Part shown: piece after piece, positions 1 through 13,882 of the stretch
How the letters are laid out: every line of letters starts with the position of its first letter
How positions within the stretch are numbered: the stretch's first letter is position 1
Assembly: GCA_018894105.1 (NCBI GenBank)
Contig: CM032121.1
Coordinates: forward strand, 39,340,230-39,404,229
Reading direction: 5' to 3'
Length of the DNA stretch: 64,000 nt
DNA from: Jacaranda mimosifolia
Lineage: Eukaryota; Streptophyta; Magnoliopsida; Lamiales; Bignoniaceae
Notes under the pieces: generated by a model
Database searches by the model: none
Told to the model about the DNA's origin: nothing
The model's input: only the letters and a program-made list of their open reading frames with translations
Program-made: the position numbers and the translations under genes

Positions 1-2878
1 TTCGAGGGGGAAGGCCGGCAAATTAAATCATTATAAAAAGATTTATTTATTTATTTTTTAATTGTGAATCTTTAAAAAAACACATAACTAAGATTTGATT
101 TGATATGTTACTCCAATTATTAGACACGAAGCTACAAATGAAGTCAACTAAATGGAAAAAATTAGGGCAACTTTAAGGTTACATCAAATCTTTTGGTTGG
201 TCGAATAAAACCCAGTTTATGTTTGGTTATGTTTTTTGTTTTATTTTATTATGTATTTTGGGAGAATGAATTATTGGAGAATGCAAAACTTATTTTTTGG
301 CATGTTTGTTTATGTTATGGAGGAAATATTTTTTTACTGTAACAGTCAAATCAATGCTATTTTATTAGATTTTTTTGATGAAAATGGAATTTAGTGATTA
401 TTTTAATGTTAGAATAATAATAAAATATAATATATATATATATATATATTGAAAATTGTGCATTTTAAAGAAAAAATGGGGATATGTTTGGTTATATTTT
501 CGCAAAATAATGTTATTCCACGGAAACATAACCAAACAAAGCCCTAACATTCATGTAGTTAATTGAAGCAATAAACTGAAAGCTAACTCCAAAATCTAAT
601 GTAGTAATTAAAGCCACAAGACTCAAGTTCTGTAAATAAATTACTTATAATTTGATATTATTTTATTATACCAATATTATGAAAATTAATAAATTTTGAT
701 GTCAGTTTGTTAATTTATTACCTAAAACCATACCAAATTTGTGTAAATTAGTCCAATTTGATATTAATTTATTACTCAAAGTCGTACTAAAATTATGATA
801 TCTATGTAATTTGATATTAGTTTGTTAGTTTATAACTTATGATCGTGCCAAAAGTATGTAAACTAGTCTAATTTGGTACTAATTTGTTGCCTACAATTTA
901 TTGCTTGATTGCTAATATAATGTAAGAATAGTTAATATAAAAAATATTTATATTTTTTAGTTAGTATAAATTATAAAATATTTTTGATTATATATATATA
1001 CACCCTACATGTTTATATCTAATATTAAGAAATTTAAATATCACATGTATAAGAGTGATACGGCGGACATTTAATCATTTATTTATTTTTTTGATAAGAA
1101 AATCGGAAGGAAGTAGGCGTCATGTTCGAACTTTTGTGTTCCCCGTTCCACGTAATATTAATGGTCCATGATTTCAATAGATTCATTGCCATTGGTAAAT
1201 AGATGGACTTCTATGAGCACTTGAAAGAGGAAAACACTTGCAAAGCCCACACTACCCATTACACCTAATGGCTATACAAAGAACAATTAGCTTTCTCATA
1301 ATAAACACTAATACTTTTGGCACTTATGCTAATATTTTTACATCATAACATAATTAAGAATAATATTTTTAATGAAATATTGTAATTTTTTTATTAATAT
1401 CAATATATTATTTGAATATCTTGCATAGACAATAAAATCAAGATTAAGTATAATAATTGGAAAAAAAAAAAGACAAAATATAAAATTTGAGAGAGAAAAA
1501 AAAAAACATGGAGGAGAGAAGAGAAAACAAGATTATCCCTTCATTATAAAATATATATTTTTTATTTTATTTATTCACACGCATCTCAATGGCTCGTTTG
1601 CTTGCAATGATAGAATTGAATATGATTGACAAGTATAAGATTCATTATCTAGAAAATATGTTCTTATCATTTAATATCTTTGCTTGTTGAATTGTTAGTT
1701 TGGATATCCTAATTTTGATACAATCAGTTGTTTGGGTACTTAGAATTATAACTTATAATAAATGTAAAATATCAAATTTATCTCTCAACTTTTTTTAATA
1801 GTTCAAATATTTTCATTGAAAGTGTTTAAATATATGTTGTGTATGTAGTGACTAAGTCTTTTTTTTTTTTTTCTTTTCCTTTCCTGAACCATTTATAATT
1901 TATTATTATCCAATAAAGACAAAATAATTAGCTTTCAAAATTTTAATATAGCATCTTACAATTATTTCACAAATTAAACTATTTTATATTTGATGTGCTT
2001 ATGGATATCAGTTTGTAATTTTACAACAATATTTTTATATTAAGTGCATATCTATATTTAAAATAATATTATTCGTTTTTCAATTTATAGGAAAAAATTT
2101 AGTTTTGAAATCTTATTATTATGGAAGAAATAGTTTTTAAATAAAAATTTTTATATTTCTTAGATAAATATTTTAAAAATATTATAAAAATAAGTTTGAT
2201 TATGGATATAATTTAGTATTTTCACAAAAAACTTAATTATATAAATCAAAGTTTAAGGATATATATTAATTAATCATATATAACAATGTAAGCAATACAT
2301 ACAAAAATATTGGTGTATAAAATTATGTAGGGATGATTTTGTCATCTAATATGTTAATCATAATTTTTCTAATATTAGGATTATTAATCAAGCCAAGGGG
2401 ATGGGATATATAATCCCAACATGTTAGGATAAACCATTGAACTTTTTATTAATTATAGACTTCAAATATGTCCACCAATCATTCAATTACACTGGATTAC
2501 ACATTTATCCTACACAATCCTTACAAGCAAACAAACCCTGAGTCTATTAGATTCAACATACTAACCTTATATTTTATGTGTAAAACTTATATCATTGGGC
2601 TAAAGTCGTATTGACAAATATAAATTATAAAATATATCAACCTGGTTACTAAGGCCGGACCTATTTGTATTATAGTTAAATAGAAGTAAGATCTTGTATC
2701 AAAGGCACTAATCTAGAAATGACCTGATTTCTCCTCTGCAATAATATACATGTTAAAATCAAGATGATGAGATATCTTCTATACTACATATATGAGTTAC
2801 TATCAGTTGTAACTGTGCAAGGGCTTCACCACTTTGCACCCCACCAAATTTCTCAAGACATACAAAGATTATACTCTA
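1..2878. other. Left intergenic region with MITE remnants, no gene
   Basis: This is AT-rich DNA with many stops in all frames. It holds the T1-type MITE at about 215-543. A possible larger element at about 1590-2540 has ends GGCTCGTTTGCTTGCAA and (reverse complement) CAGGGTTTGTTTGCTTGTAA but no clear duplication. An (AT)n run lies near 430-450. I see nothing else. Confidence 0.6.
215..543. mobile_element. Tourist-like MITE, family T1, copy A
   Basis: Ends are TTATGTTTGGTTATG and, in reverse complement, GGCTTTGTTTGGTTATG. The interior (TTTGGGAGAATGAATTATTGGAG and TTTGTTTATGTTATGGAGG) is shared with copies D and F. The left TIR is worn, so no clean TTA duplication remains. Confidence 0.7.
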
Positions 2879-5800
2879 CTATTTACTCAGTAATGTAACT
2901 TCTGCTCTAGATTTACCTTTTACACCAGCAGTTTTCTCCTTATGTTGGAAGGGCAAGTCTCTGGAAGCTTCCACCTCGGAGCTTTCCAATCTTCGTCTCT
3001 GAATAACATCATGGATCATAGGACGAAACTGTGTCTGAAAAGCCCTGTACAAGAAGTATGGTAATAGAGCGGACACGACGACAAGAAGAGTTTCCAGCCA
3101 ATAGAACGGGCTTGGAGCGCAGGTTTCCACAAGAACCTGGTAAGCTGTTGTGGATATTATGGGCGAAATGGCTCCATACATCACTAAAAACGCGTACCAG
3201 AATAGAATGCTGCCCCAGATGAAGAAGTGTTGGATCCAAGTGAAGTAGTTAATGGATATAGCCATTTGACAGTTCACAGTCCATACGACGGAAGTATACA
3301 TCATAACTCCAAGCGCTTCAAAATCGACCACATGGCCGTCTCTACGGAAGGCTTGATGCAAAACGGAGTTCATTGTGAAGAAGAAAATGATCATGGAACT
3401 AATTATGCCATTTAACATCCAACCAAGAATCCGCGGCCAACTGAAGAGAATATTGTGAACCCCCTCATGATATAATAAGGGATACTGTTGAAGTGCACAA
3501 AAATAGAATCATGTCCTTCCCAATATGAAGCAGAATTAGACCCGTTAATGGATAGGGTATAAGCCCGTTAACGGATTAAGTAATAATCTATCCATTAACA
3601 GGCCTAAGCAGGATGCAGAAGGTTTCAAAATGAATGGGTTAAGGGTTTTTACCTTCAGACAACGACGTGCAGAAACGTCCTGATCGAAAACACCAAGGGT
3701 GATCACGGGGAGGGAAGTAAAGAATACGTTGTAGAACGACATGTACCAGTCGTTATAAGCAGGTTGGCCGGAGAAGGAAGCGTGGGCTTCGAACCAGAAC
3801 AGAGTGAACCCAAATGCAAGGTTCTTGTAGAAGAAATAACATATCTGCATTCATAGCATGTAGACAGTGCATTAGACAACAATTCTTTAAAGAAAAAGAG
3901 GCAAAATAAAGCAACAACTGTATACCATCATAGATATTCGTCTGTAGCACCAGTGGCCATGAACCAACAGAAGCCGCTCCAGAAACCGGAACTGAGCTAC
4001 GCTAAAGTCGCTCGACATTGCAGCCTATATAAAAGATTGCCAAAAAAATCCCAAATATAATTTAAAAAAAAAAATGATTTATGAAACCAAAAATGACCAC
4101 TTGATTTAAACAGGATATTGCATCCAAACTAGCATCTAAATAGTCTTATAGAAGAATGGGGGAGATGTAGGAATCCATATGAAAGTCCATGAACCATTTT
4201 GGGTGGCCAACTAGAGAAAAGATGGGGAAAATAAGAATATGGGGGTTTTCCCTACTGAAGAGCAGATATGCAGCATGCAAAAGATGCATGGGCAGGGATA
4301 AAACATAAATTTGTCTATGGCAAAAGTGTACAATTCGATAGAGTAATGTGTATATATTTCATAAGCTTGAGAACTAGTTTAAAAATTCCTCAATCTTTTC
4401 AACATTATAAATATTTCTTACCTGCATGCCTTCAACGCCACTGATGCCGACCCCAATGTCGGCTTCTTGAAGCATGCCTACATCATTTGCCCCGTCACCA
4501 ATTGCTAGCGTTGTCCTGTCCGTCCCCTTTTTAACCAATCTTGTAACCTGAATATCTTCAACAGTGCCATTGCATTATTTTGCTTCCAACAATTCTTGAA
4601 TTTCACTAGACTAAAGGAACATAAAATCGATAATATAAAAGAAGCATAAGGATAACACGTACGAGGGCTTTCTGTTTAGGTGTGGACCTGCAGCATATAA
4701 CGGATGCACAATTAATTGCGAGATCCAAAAATGAATCCTCCAAATTCTTGCTCAGAGCGAAAGACAATGATTTGCCGTCAATAATCAATCCAAAGGAAAC
4801 AGAGCTTCCTTCGGACGAGCTGAGTTGCGATTTTCCTTCTCGGATTTGATTTGTAATGCTTGCACTTGAAGCCTAACGAGGCCAGATGCATTAAAGGGTG
4901 TAAAATATTAAAATCGACAGTCATGGAGAATATGACAAGTACCTTTGCCACTGCCTCCTTGTCTCTTTGTTTTTCCAGTTCACTGATCTCTGGAGAGTCT
5001 AAAGTGATCACAATTTGCTTCATATCCTCTCTCAGTAAACTACATGCATATCTGCAGACAACATAGTACTTTAACGATTGCATGATGCTGTGTTATTACA
5101 GCTGCAGCCATGAAAAAGAAGCAGCAAATTTTAAAAGCAACCAAATCAGTTACTCTTACCCAATATTTATCGCTGTCTCCATCTTATCACCTGTTATAAC
5201 CCAAATTTTAATGCCGGCACTTTCAAGCTTGTTGATGCATTCGGGAACCTGTACAGCCCATAGAGAAAAGATCAAGAATGAGTACTATCTACAAGAGCTT
5301 CATCTAAAATTCAAGTTTGAGATTGACTGACCCCTTTTTGCAGTTTGTCCTCAACAGCTGTAGCACCAAGGAGAATTAAGTCCCTTTCGATCTTATCAGC
5401 AGCAGCATCGACCAATGCATCTCTATCGGCACTAACGGAAGTCTGGGCCATCTGAAACTCCTCTTCCCATGAACTAAACTCCTCTTCACTAAGCTCACGG
5501 TATGCAACTACTAACGTTCGTAAACCTGCTTCAGCATATCTTTTGATATGATCCATTGTTACAGCTGCAAAATCTTCTGTGTCCTTTGAAAGCCTTTCAA
5601 GCATTACACTGCACGAAATACAGAATACACAACCAAAGAAAGGAAGTAAAGACTCATATCATGTCTCAATTATAAACAAGACTTTTCTAACAATCAGTGT
5701 CCTTAGAGAGAAACCTGTCTGCACCCTTGCTGAGAAGCAGCAACTGATTTTCAGCATTCTTTACAATCACAGACATTCTTTTCCGAGCACTACTGAACTC

Positions 5801-8800
5801 AAGGACATGAAGAAGCGTATATGATCTGCAGAAAGTAACATTGTATATAGTTAAGGCAATGAAAATATCTGCCTCATATTTTATTTATAGGTCACTTGTG
5901 CTTGAATGGAGGCACATGCAAAGGCAACAACAAAGAACTCTCATTATGAGGTCAAATAGGACATAATCTCCAGGAAAAGAACATGTTTTGAATATGATTT
6001 GAATACTTATGCACAAGGCAACAAGCATAGCCTCTGTCCTGTTGAGCATGACCGTTATTAATGAGGACCAGAAATTTTCTTTCAAGGAGACAGATGAATA
6101 AATGAACATTCAAAGAGATTTCTACCTGTCAATTTTTCTGCCAGTCTCATGATCCAATTCATGCAAAGAGATGCTAGTTTGTGTTCTTTCAAAGAATTCA
6201 AAGCCAAGCTCCCTTGCAGCAATGACAAAAGCAGCCTCATCTGGTGACTCAGCTTCGTAGGAAATTTCACTTGTTTCTTGGTTGACCTCAGGAATGGCTG
6301 TATGGCAGAGAGCTAGCACTCTAAAGAACTTCTGAATCATACCTGCATGAGGTTCATTTACCCATCGACCATTCATAATGCGATCATCATTGAAGTTGAA
6401 GCCTTTAATTGATTTTCCGGAGGCCGTGCCTTCTGCACTGTGCCTTCGTATATCAGCTGAGGTAATTCCAGAGTCTTCATCTCCATCCCCTTTTCTCTTT
6501 GCAATTGCTCTTTCTACTTCTGTCATACCTCGGCCATAAGCTACTCCAGCTATTGAGCATTTGACAAAATCCATGGAGTTGCATGTCAAGGTGCCAGTTT
6601 TATCAGAAAGAATAGTATCTACCTGACCAAGTTCCTCATTCAAATTTGAAGTCCTTGCATGTGCCGGCTTATCTGTTTCCTCATAATACATATCCTGATC
6701 CTGATTAATGAATATACTTTGTAAAACTTTTACCATCTCAATGGATACATACAGGGATATAGGTATCAGATATCCATACAACATAAGCCCAGTCAAGAAA
6801 TGAAAAAATGCAGCCAGTGCTGATCTTTTCGGGTCGAAAAACACAGTTGGACGGTCAGGCCGGAGATACCACCTCTTTAACCTTCCGTCATCAATGTCTT
6901 CCTTAGTACTGATCCCAAAAAAGAAAGACCCGATAAAAGATACCAAGATTAACATACTAAAAAGAACATATATTATTTTATCCAACTTCCTCTCGATCTT
7001 ACTCCTCTTAGAAGGAGGATCTGTAGCATTCTGCATAACTTTAGTGTCATGGCCAGTAAAAACAACCACGCCATACACATACTCAGTATTTCGTAACTTA
7101 GAATCTCTTAAGAGAAGCTGTTGCAGAGAAAGCGGATACTGCTGACCATCATAGTACAGAGTTCCAACGAAAGCATAAAGATCCTCGTTTGGGTCCTCAC
7201 ACTTGATAACTGCCTTAAATTGCTGAAAGGAATCATTGTCATGCAGGGAGGATGTCACATCTAAAGCATGCTTCACCTTTAGATTAGTTTCGCCATCTAG
7301 ATTTGTAGTTTCAACATAACAAATGCCATCCTCATAGCTCGATGAAAGAAGAAGCAGATCTGCAGGAAAATATTCATCCTTGTGAACTTTTACAACATCG
7401 CCAACTCTTAGTTTCTTCCATCTGGTAGCTTGAAAATTATGATTTCTATCACATACTTCAACTTTTCGATTGTTGGCCTCTATGTCCTGAAAAAAAGTTT
7501 TTAAATCAGAATTTGTTAGTTGGATTAAGTGAAACCTATAAAATGGGGTGAAGAAGCAAAAGTATATATGGCCGCTAAATAATTCCATCAGTAAACAGGA
7601 ATCAACAAATAGAAAGTTAACAGACTTCTATTTCTAAAACAATATGCAAAATGCACTGTGAAATAAATCATCAATAACATCAATTCTTTATGTGCGCTAA
7701 AGAACTAAGAACTTGACCAAGTGCAGAATCCTAATAAGAAGGTCTCCAGGACAATATAGTCTAATTCAAGAACGGATATTTCTGCCAAAATTACAGGTTG
7801 ATCACCTAATTGAATTTTGTCTTTTCTAGTGTATTTGGTAAAGAAGAAGAAATCACTTTAAAGTAAATGCTGGTATAAACAGGAGGCATCTTCAGTTTTT
7901 CAATAATTGTCAGCTGTTTGATCCAACTTTCTTCCTAAACAAATAAAACATATAGAAGAAAAAAAAAAGCTATACGAATTGAAAAGAACAAAAAAAAGAT
8001 GTGCATTAACATGGTTAAGTTATGCTGAGTTAAGATAGCAATCACCATAACCCCTGCTGGTAAATGTTCTCATGGGAAAGGTCCAGTAGAAATCCTCGTC
8101 CATCCAAAAAATTTATCAATTACACAATGCAGGCTCAGTACTGAAAATGTATCTAGGAAACATTAGGCAAATGTTGTCCTAAGAGGTTGCTAAAGGCACC
8201 ACCCTCCTAAGCCTGGTCTAATACCAATAATTCTCCGTTGGATTTGAACACCAATTACTAACCAAAAACATGACAACATTAAACCAAGGGTCCAATTTCA
8301 CCAGTTCCAATCTCTTAACTTGAAGGCCTAAGGCCACATTTTTTTACTCTGCTACACGACTCATGCATTCCCAATAGAACAAAATAATTACTCAATGAAG
8401 CATTCACATAAAAGATGAGCACTAAAAAATAATAAAAAACGAGAAAGCAAAAGCAAGAACTGTACTCGGAGAACTCAAAAGCAATTAAAATGTAAACCTG
8501 CTTCCTACGCCTCCAATCTTCGACCGCTTCCTTAGCCATTGTAGCTCCAATCACCACAAGCAAAGGCGCAAGAATACTAGAAGCAGTGTACGGTGCCAGC
8601 GGACTAAACGACACACAAGCTACCACAAGAAAATATATATTTGCAACCCTCCTAAATTGCTCGAACAACGACTTGGGAATAAAATTAATGGCAGTGTACT
8701 TGGTAGTCGAGACATAATTACTCCGATACCTAAGCATAAGCTGCTCCGGATTGTCTGGATCATTACAATACACAATCCTAGAATAACCCTTCTGCCCAAT

Positions 8801-8890
8801 TTGACTGTGTTCGTCTCTAAATGAAGACCTAAAACAAGAAAATGAATACAGCCTACTAAAATGAATCCCCTTTCTCCTACGACCAGCCAT
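2879..8890 (-). CDS. ALA8: P4-type phospholipid-transporting ATPase (flippase), ALA8-like
   Basis: P4-ATPases flip phospholipids to the cytosolic membrane leaflet using ATP. Eleven exons join in frame with GT-AG borders: 8890-8498, 7486-6126, 5825-5715, 5608-5332, 5248-5160, 5051-4943, 4872-4663, 4547-4422, 4024-3926, 3844-3653, 3484-2879. This gives 1190 aa, essentially the length of Arabidopsis ALA8 as I remember it. Visible motifs are the N-terminal MAGRRRKG and [16 protein letters not shown], the actuator DGET (about residues 195-198), PISL in TM4 (about 373-376), the phosphorylated Asp in DKTGT (about 426), the hinge motif GDGANDVG in exon 8, and a C-terminal membrane bundle ending near the final exon. 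The N-terminus and the [13 protein letters not shown] region match ALA8 more closely than ALA4-7 or ALA9-12. Exon 3 starts with RSYTLLH where ALA8 has RVYELLH, a small divergence. The ATG at 8890 is the first one that gives the conserved N-terminus. It probably acts with an ALIS/CDC50 beta subunit (family knowledge). Confidence 0.93.
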
Positions 8891-9314
8891 TTTTCCCCCT
8901 TATCACCAAATTCTCCAATGAGCTAAAAGTCCACCATTCAAATCAACCAATACAACAAAAGAACAACAGTAATGGTACAACACAGATCAATTAATCCACA
9001 TTAACTACATTAAAAAGATAACTGCTCCACTAATGAACTGCAACAAAAATCAGCAGAATGCAATTAAAGCAAAAATATCACAACCGGGAAACAAAACAAA
9101 ATAAAGGGTCCCATTCTTGATCCAAAATGGGGGAAAGAATTAATCAAGCATACAACTAAACTGAACTGCCAAGAAAACCTCACAAGAACCCTAAAACCTC
9201 AAGTTTCCCCCCATAAAATTCTTTACTTTGATACCAAGTTCCACAGATTTCTTCCTTCAGCCATTGGCTTACATTACATACACGAGTATATGCGTTTCTG
9301 CAGCTGAGAGAGAA

Positions 9315-9321
9315 ATATATA
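9315..9321 (-). promoter_or_regulatory. Candidate TATA box of the ALA8-like gene
   Basis: The minus strand reads TATATAT about 425 bases upstream of the ATG at 8890. The interval between them would be an untranslated leader, perhaps with an intron. No transcript evidence is available, so this is only a position-and-sequence guess. Confidence 0.35.
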
Positions 9322-9735
9322 ACTTTTCTCTGCGTGATTTAAAAAAATATTGAGAAGGTGGGAGCTTGGAGTGGTTATTAGTTTAGCTACTTCGGGAATT
9401 CTTACGACTTTTTTCTATCTTTTGCCGTTTCAATACGCAGGAAAGGAAAAAACAGAGACGGGGCGGATGAGAGAACTGTCTTTATTTGTTCGGTTTAATT
9501 AATGCTTTCAGCTGGCATCAAGACATTGCGAATGCCGTAAAAGACTCAGGTCCTATGTCGGATTGGATTCCTACCTCGTATTTACCTACATTTATGTTAA
9601 TCTGTATACTTACGAATTAGGATTTTCCTATTCTTTTTTTTTCTATTTCCATACGAAAGCTCAAAAATTTGTTAGAATTCGAAACTCTGATAATCAATTA
9701 ATTCAATAATATTGTACTCATATTTGTATTGTGGA

Positions 9736-9963
9736 TAGGGATACAAATGAGTCGAGCTGAATTGAACTCGAATTCGAGTTGATCTCCAGCCGTTTATATC
9801 TAGACTTGAAATTCACGAACCGACTCACGAATCAGTATATAATTAAATATTATTTTTATTTTATTAATAAATATATATTATATTTTTTTATTTCAAGCTT
9901 GAATTCTAAAATTTTGCCCAAACTCGACTCAACTTGGCTTAGGCAAGCTCGATTGCACCCTTA
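9736..9963. mobile_element. Short hAT-like MITE
   Basis: TIRs are TAGGGATACAAATGAGTCG and, in reverse complement, TAAGGGTGCAATCGAGC. The flanks ATTGTGGA (9728-9735) and ATTGTGGG (9964-9971) match at 7 of 8 bases, fitting an aged hAT duplication. Confidence 0.75.
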
Positions 9964-10931
9964 ATTGTGGGGTGTGGAATTTGAATTTTAATAAATTCTT
10001 AATATATATATATATATGCATGTAAATAGAAAAATACATCGATTAATCACTCATAACTTTTTATATTATTTTTATTATTAGCAGGTAAATATAGAGGAGG
10101 GTACTTTTCATATATGTAAGTATACAAAATATTTTTCAAACTTATAAAATTATATGACTTGTTTTAAAAATAAAATCTTGAAATGTTCGGATGAAATAAG
10201 TTTTTCAAGATTTTATGATATTAATAATGATAATTTTGTATATATGATAAAATCAAAAGTATTTTCTAAAATTTTCAAAACGATTTTTAAGATGTTAATA
10301 TTTTATTTTATAAGATTATAAATTTGTTTAAAGAGAATTACTAAATATGCTATATTATAAATTTTTAAATATTTTATGATTTCTTTTAAAAAAATTATAA
10401 ACTCATTTAGACACTTTCTTAGTTGAATCACCTAAAAATATTTAAAAATATATGTATCCTAATTGTGTATTAACACAATTAAATATTTAAATTAAAATGT
10501 CAGATAATACTATTTACTCTTGTAAAATCTGTATGTACTTCGTATACTTTCAGACATAAAAATACATACGTGTATTTGAATAGAAAAAAATGCATATTTG
10601 TATAAGTTGGCCTGCTATGTGCATAAAAGTCGGATGGGAAACAACGACAGCGTCACCGCGTGGCGCAATCTCGACCGTAAAACGTGGTGGATGAAGTTCG
10701 GACAACGAAAGGAAGAATGAAGTTATATGATGGCTATTAGTACAGTCGTACGTTGACTGATATCCGGTGTGCGGGGGTACGGCGGGTGCACTGCACCCAG
10801 GTGCTGTGGAAACTAGAAACTACGTACGATAACGTGTCGTTGGCGTTGGGGGCAATGGCGCTGCCACTGCAGTCACGCTATCAGGACTATATTCTTTTTC
10901 TATCCCTTTTAGATAGAATTAAGACTACTTA

Positions 10932-11342
10932 GGCTTTGTTTGGTTGTAAATTTGGGCATTTTGCCAAAATAATTTTTGAAAAGTGAGGTTGGGGAATATG
11001 ATGGTTGTTTATTTGCATTTTATACTATATGTGGAGAATGAATTGAGAGAAAATTATTTGTTTGTTTATATTTTAGGATAGAATAAGATGTCACATCAAT
11101 AACTTTTTTGTTCGGTTGGCAGAATTAAATGAGTATTTTAAAATTATTTATATATATGTATATATTTATAATGATGAGATAATGATTGAAATTTTAGGGA
11201 ATGGTTTGGGAGTGTGAATAGTAGGGATATTTTAGGAAATAAATTTTATATTTTGGGAGTAAAATTGGGGAATGAGTAATGTTTGTTTGTTTAAATTTTG
11301 AAAGTTAGATAATGAATTGGGAGTTCACATCCAAACAAAGCC
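10932..11342. mobile_element. Tourist-like MITE, family T1, copy B
   Basis: Ends GGCTTTGTTTGGTTG and (reverse complement) GGCTTTGTTTGGATG are flanked by TTA on both sides (10929-10931 and 11343-11345), the hallmark duplication of PIF/Harbinger elements. Confidence 0.85.
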
Positions 11343-11376
11343 TTAGAATTTAAAAATATATATTTATAAAAACTAA

Positions 11377-11880
11377 GGTAATATTTGGATATGAATTGTA
11401 TGTTTTGAATTATATATTTTGGGATAATGAGTTTTACGAGTGGGGTTAGGAAATGTGATGTAGTTTGTTTATATTTTGAGAATAGTTAGAAAATTATTTT
11501 GAGGAATTTTAATATGTTTGTTTATGTTTTGAGATTAGACATTTTCTATTGTAGAAGTCAAATCAATATTTTTTTGTTGGGTTTTTTGACTGAAAATTGA
11601 ATTAAATAATATTTTTTATTATTAAAATATATAATATGTGTATGTGATTATTGGATATAATTTTTTAATTATAAAAATAATAATAAAATATTATTATATA
11701 TATGTATATATGGGAATTTTGATAATAAATCAATTGATTCGAAGGGGTATTTTGGGAATTAGTAATTGATATTTTGGCAAAAAAATAACCCATATATTTG
11801 GTTGTACTTTGCCAAAACAAATGTTTGGTTACATTTTGCCAAAAGAAATCTGTTTTGGCAAAATATAACCAAACATAGCC
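11377..11880. mobile_element. Tourist-like MITE, family T1, copy C
   Basis: Ends GGTAATATTTGGATATG and (reverse complement) GGCTATGTTTGGTTATA are flanked by TAA (11374-11376 and 11881-11883). It is only 34 bases from copy B, giving a tandem pair. Confidence 0.85.
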
Positions 11881-12230
11881 TAATATTTATTCAGAAGTTT
11901 TTGAATTTTTTATATTATTTGTGTGTGCCAATTAATCAGATTTAATAACACTGTAATCAAAATTATTTACTTTATATATAAGAAAAGGGTCCTTTACAAT
12001 AATTATGTAATTTTAACAAAACTTTGAATCTCAAAATTAAAAGAATTTTGATTATTTTATTTAAATAATTTTATTGACTGTTTAATATTAATTTTAAATT
12101 TATTTATTTTTCATGTCATTAAAAATTAAAATGTATTAACTATTGAATTTGATTTATGACATTTTAAAGATGTTTAAGCTTGTTCACGTAGTCATGTCAT
12201 TACACAGTAGAAGACGTGTTTGTATCATAA

Positions 12231-12767
12231 GGGGCTATTTACTTGGGGGGCTCACATCCTTTGTTTACTTTATATGATAAAAGCCCGATGGATAACTCAT
12301 AGTCCGGACTGTGCTAACTATTCATGGGATGTGGAATCCCATTAATTAGGTGGGATTGAAAATTCCTGGGTAGTTGGATTTGTGGGATGAGAGGTTAAAT
12401 TACCTCTCAACCCTTATTTTGTCGCGACCTGATATATATATTTAGTCACAACTTTTAATTATTATTATTGTTGTTGTTGTTGTTGTTATATTATAATTAT
12501 TGTCTCGTAATTATTATCATTATTATTAGTATTGTAATTTGATTAATAATAATAAGAAGAAGAAGAAAAGAGTATAAACGTCAAATAGCTCTATCCATAT
12601 TTTATCATCCATCTAAGTAAACAAATAATAATATTATCCACCATCATCCTGTATTTTATCACACAAAGTAAATATATTTCATCAAATATTAAATTATCTT
12701 AATTTCACTCTCCATCTCTCATTCATCATATCACCTCACATCCCATATCTAAAAAGTAAACGGGCCG
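12231..12767. mobile_element. Tourist-like MITE of a distinct family
   Basis: Ends GGGGCTATTTACTTGG and (reverse complement) CGGCCCGTTTACTTTTT are flanked by TAA (12228-12230 and 12768-12770). Subterminal CTCACATCC occurs near both ends. The interior has a TTG microsatellite (about 12468-12486). Confidence 0.75.
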
Positions 12768-13118
12768 TAATTGTATAATTTTTGCTAGCCAAATATTAAA
12801 TTATTGTTATAATTTATATTTTTTTAAAAATTTATTTATTACTTGACACCAACTAAAATTCTTATAATATTTAAATTATCATAATATATCAACTAATGAA
12901 ATTTAATAATTTTTAGAATAACTTTAAATTATTTCGACAAGTGTAAATCTAATTAGATATAGAAGAGGAGATTTTTTAATCTCATTTTGAATTTTCATAA
13001 TTTAGGATTTTTTTTATTATTTCAAATAATTTCATTAATTACTTAATACTAACTTAATTTTTTAAATTATAGAATTATATCAATCAATTAAATATAACGA
13101 TATTTTTGTATATTCTTA

Positions 13119-13460
13119 GAGCTTGTTCGCTTGTTTTGATATTGCATGATAGATACACAATCTAACTCAATTCTAATGTTTGGTTCATTTTTAGAAGCCC
13201 TTGCTACAGTTAGACCTGACATGCATTTAATATCAAACTTGACTTCTGTATCAAAGCCCTGGAATGTTATATGTTTTCCAACTTAAATTAGAAATAAAGT
13301 ATAGTTTATCAAATGGAATAATCATGCTAAACAAATAATCAAAGTTGGATATCAAGTTATTTAAAATATGCAAATAAATATTAGATATAATATACAATAA
13401 CCCATTATTTATCATAATCATATGTATCATGTCTAATTCAAATATACCAAGCAAACGAGC
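13119..13460. mobile_element. Probable MITE with GAGCTTGTTCGCTTG ends
   Basis: The left end GAGCTTGTTCGCTTGTTTTG and the right end, in reverse complement, GCTCGTTTGCTTGGTAT form imperfect TIRs. The left flank is TTA and the right flank TAT, so the duplication is uncertain. Confidence 0.5.
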
Positions 13461-13744
13461 TATTTGTTGAGTAAAATTTTAACACAAACAATTTGTAAAA
13501 TAATTTAAGCTTGACTAATTGGACCCAGTGACCCGGTAAAACAGGTCCATGTCCGGTCCCCGACAAGAAGGGTCCGCTGCGGTTGGCCTATTAGACTAAA
13601 GTTTTGTTTACTTGAGTGGGTATGGCCACGTGCTGGATGGGCCCCACCCGTTGTTGTTATTGGCCATTTGGCCCCATTTGCGGAAAATAGAAACGCACGA
13701 CCGCATGAAGTCATTGCAATCACGGAAGAACTCTCTTCTTCCTG

Positions 13745-13775
13745 CGTGGGGGTGGGGGTGGGGGTGGGGGTGGAT
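13745..13775 (+). repeat. Tandem GGGGGT tract, potential G-quadruplex
   Basis: Four consecutive G5 runs separated by single T, then TGG, make a textbook quadruplex-forming sequence on the plus strand, standing alone in AT-rich DNA. Confidence 0.85.
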
Positions 13776-13882
13776 GGAAACTTGCACTTAAAGTGATATA
13801 AAGGGGCATAAACATCTTTTAAAGGAGTACATTCACATCATTGCCAAGATGTTAAGTATTAGCACCCAAATTAAAAGATTAA

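Noticed and set aside
3227..3415. Plus-strand ORFs over the ALA8-like last exon
   Set aside because: They are antisense shadows of the conserved flippase exon.
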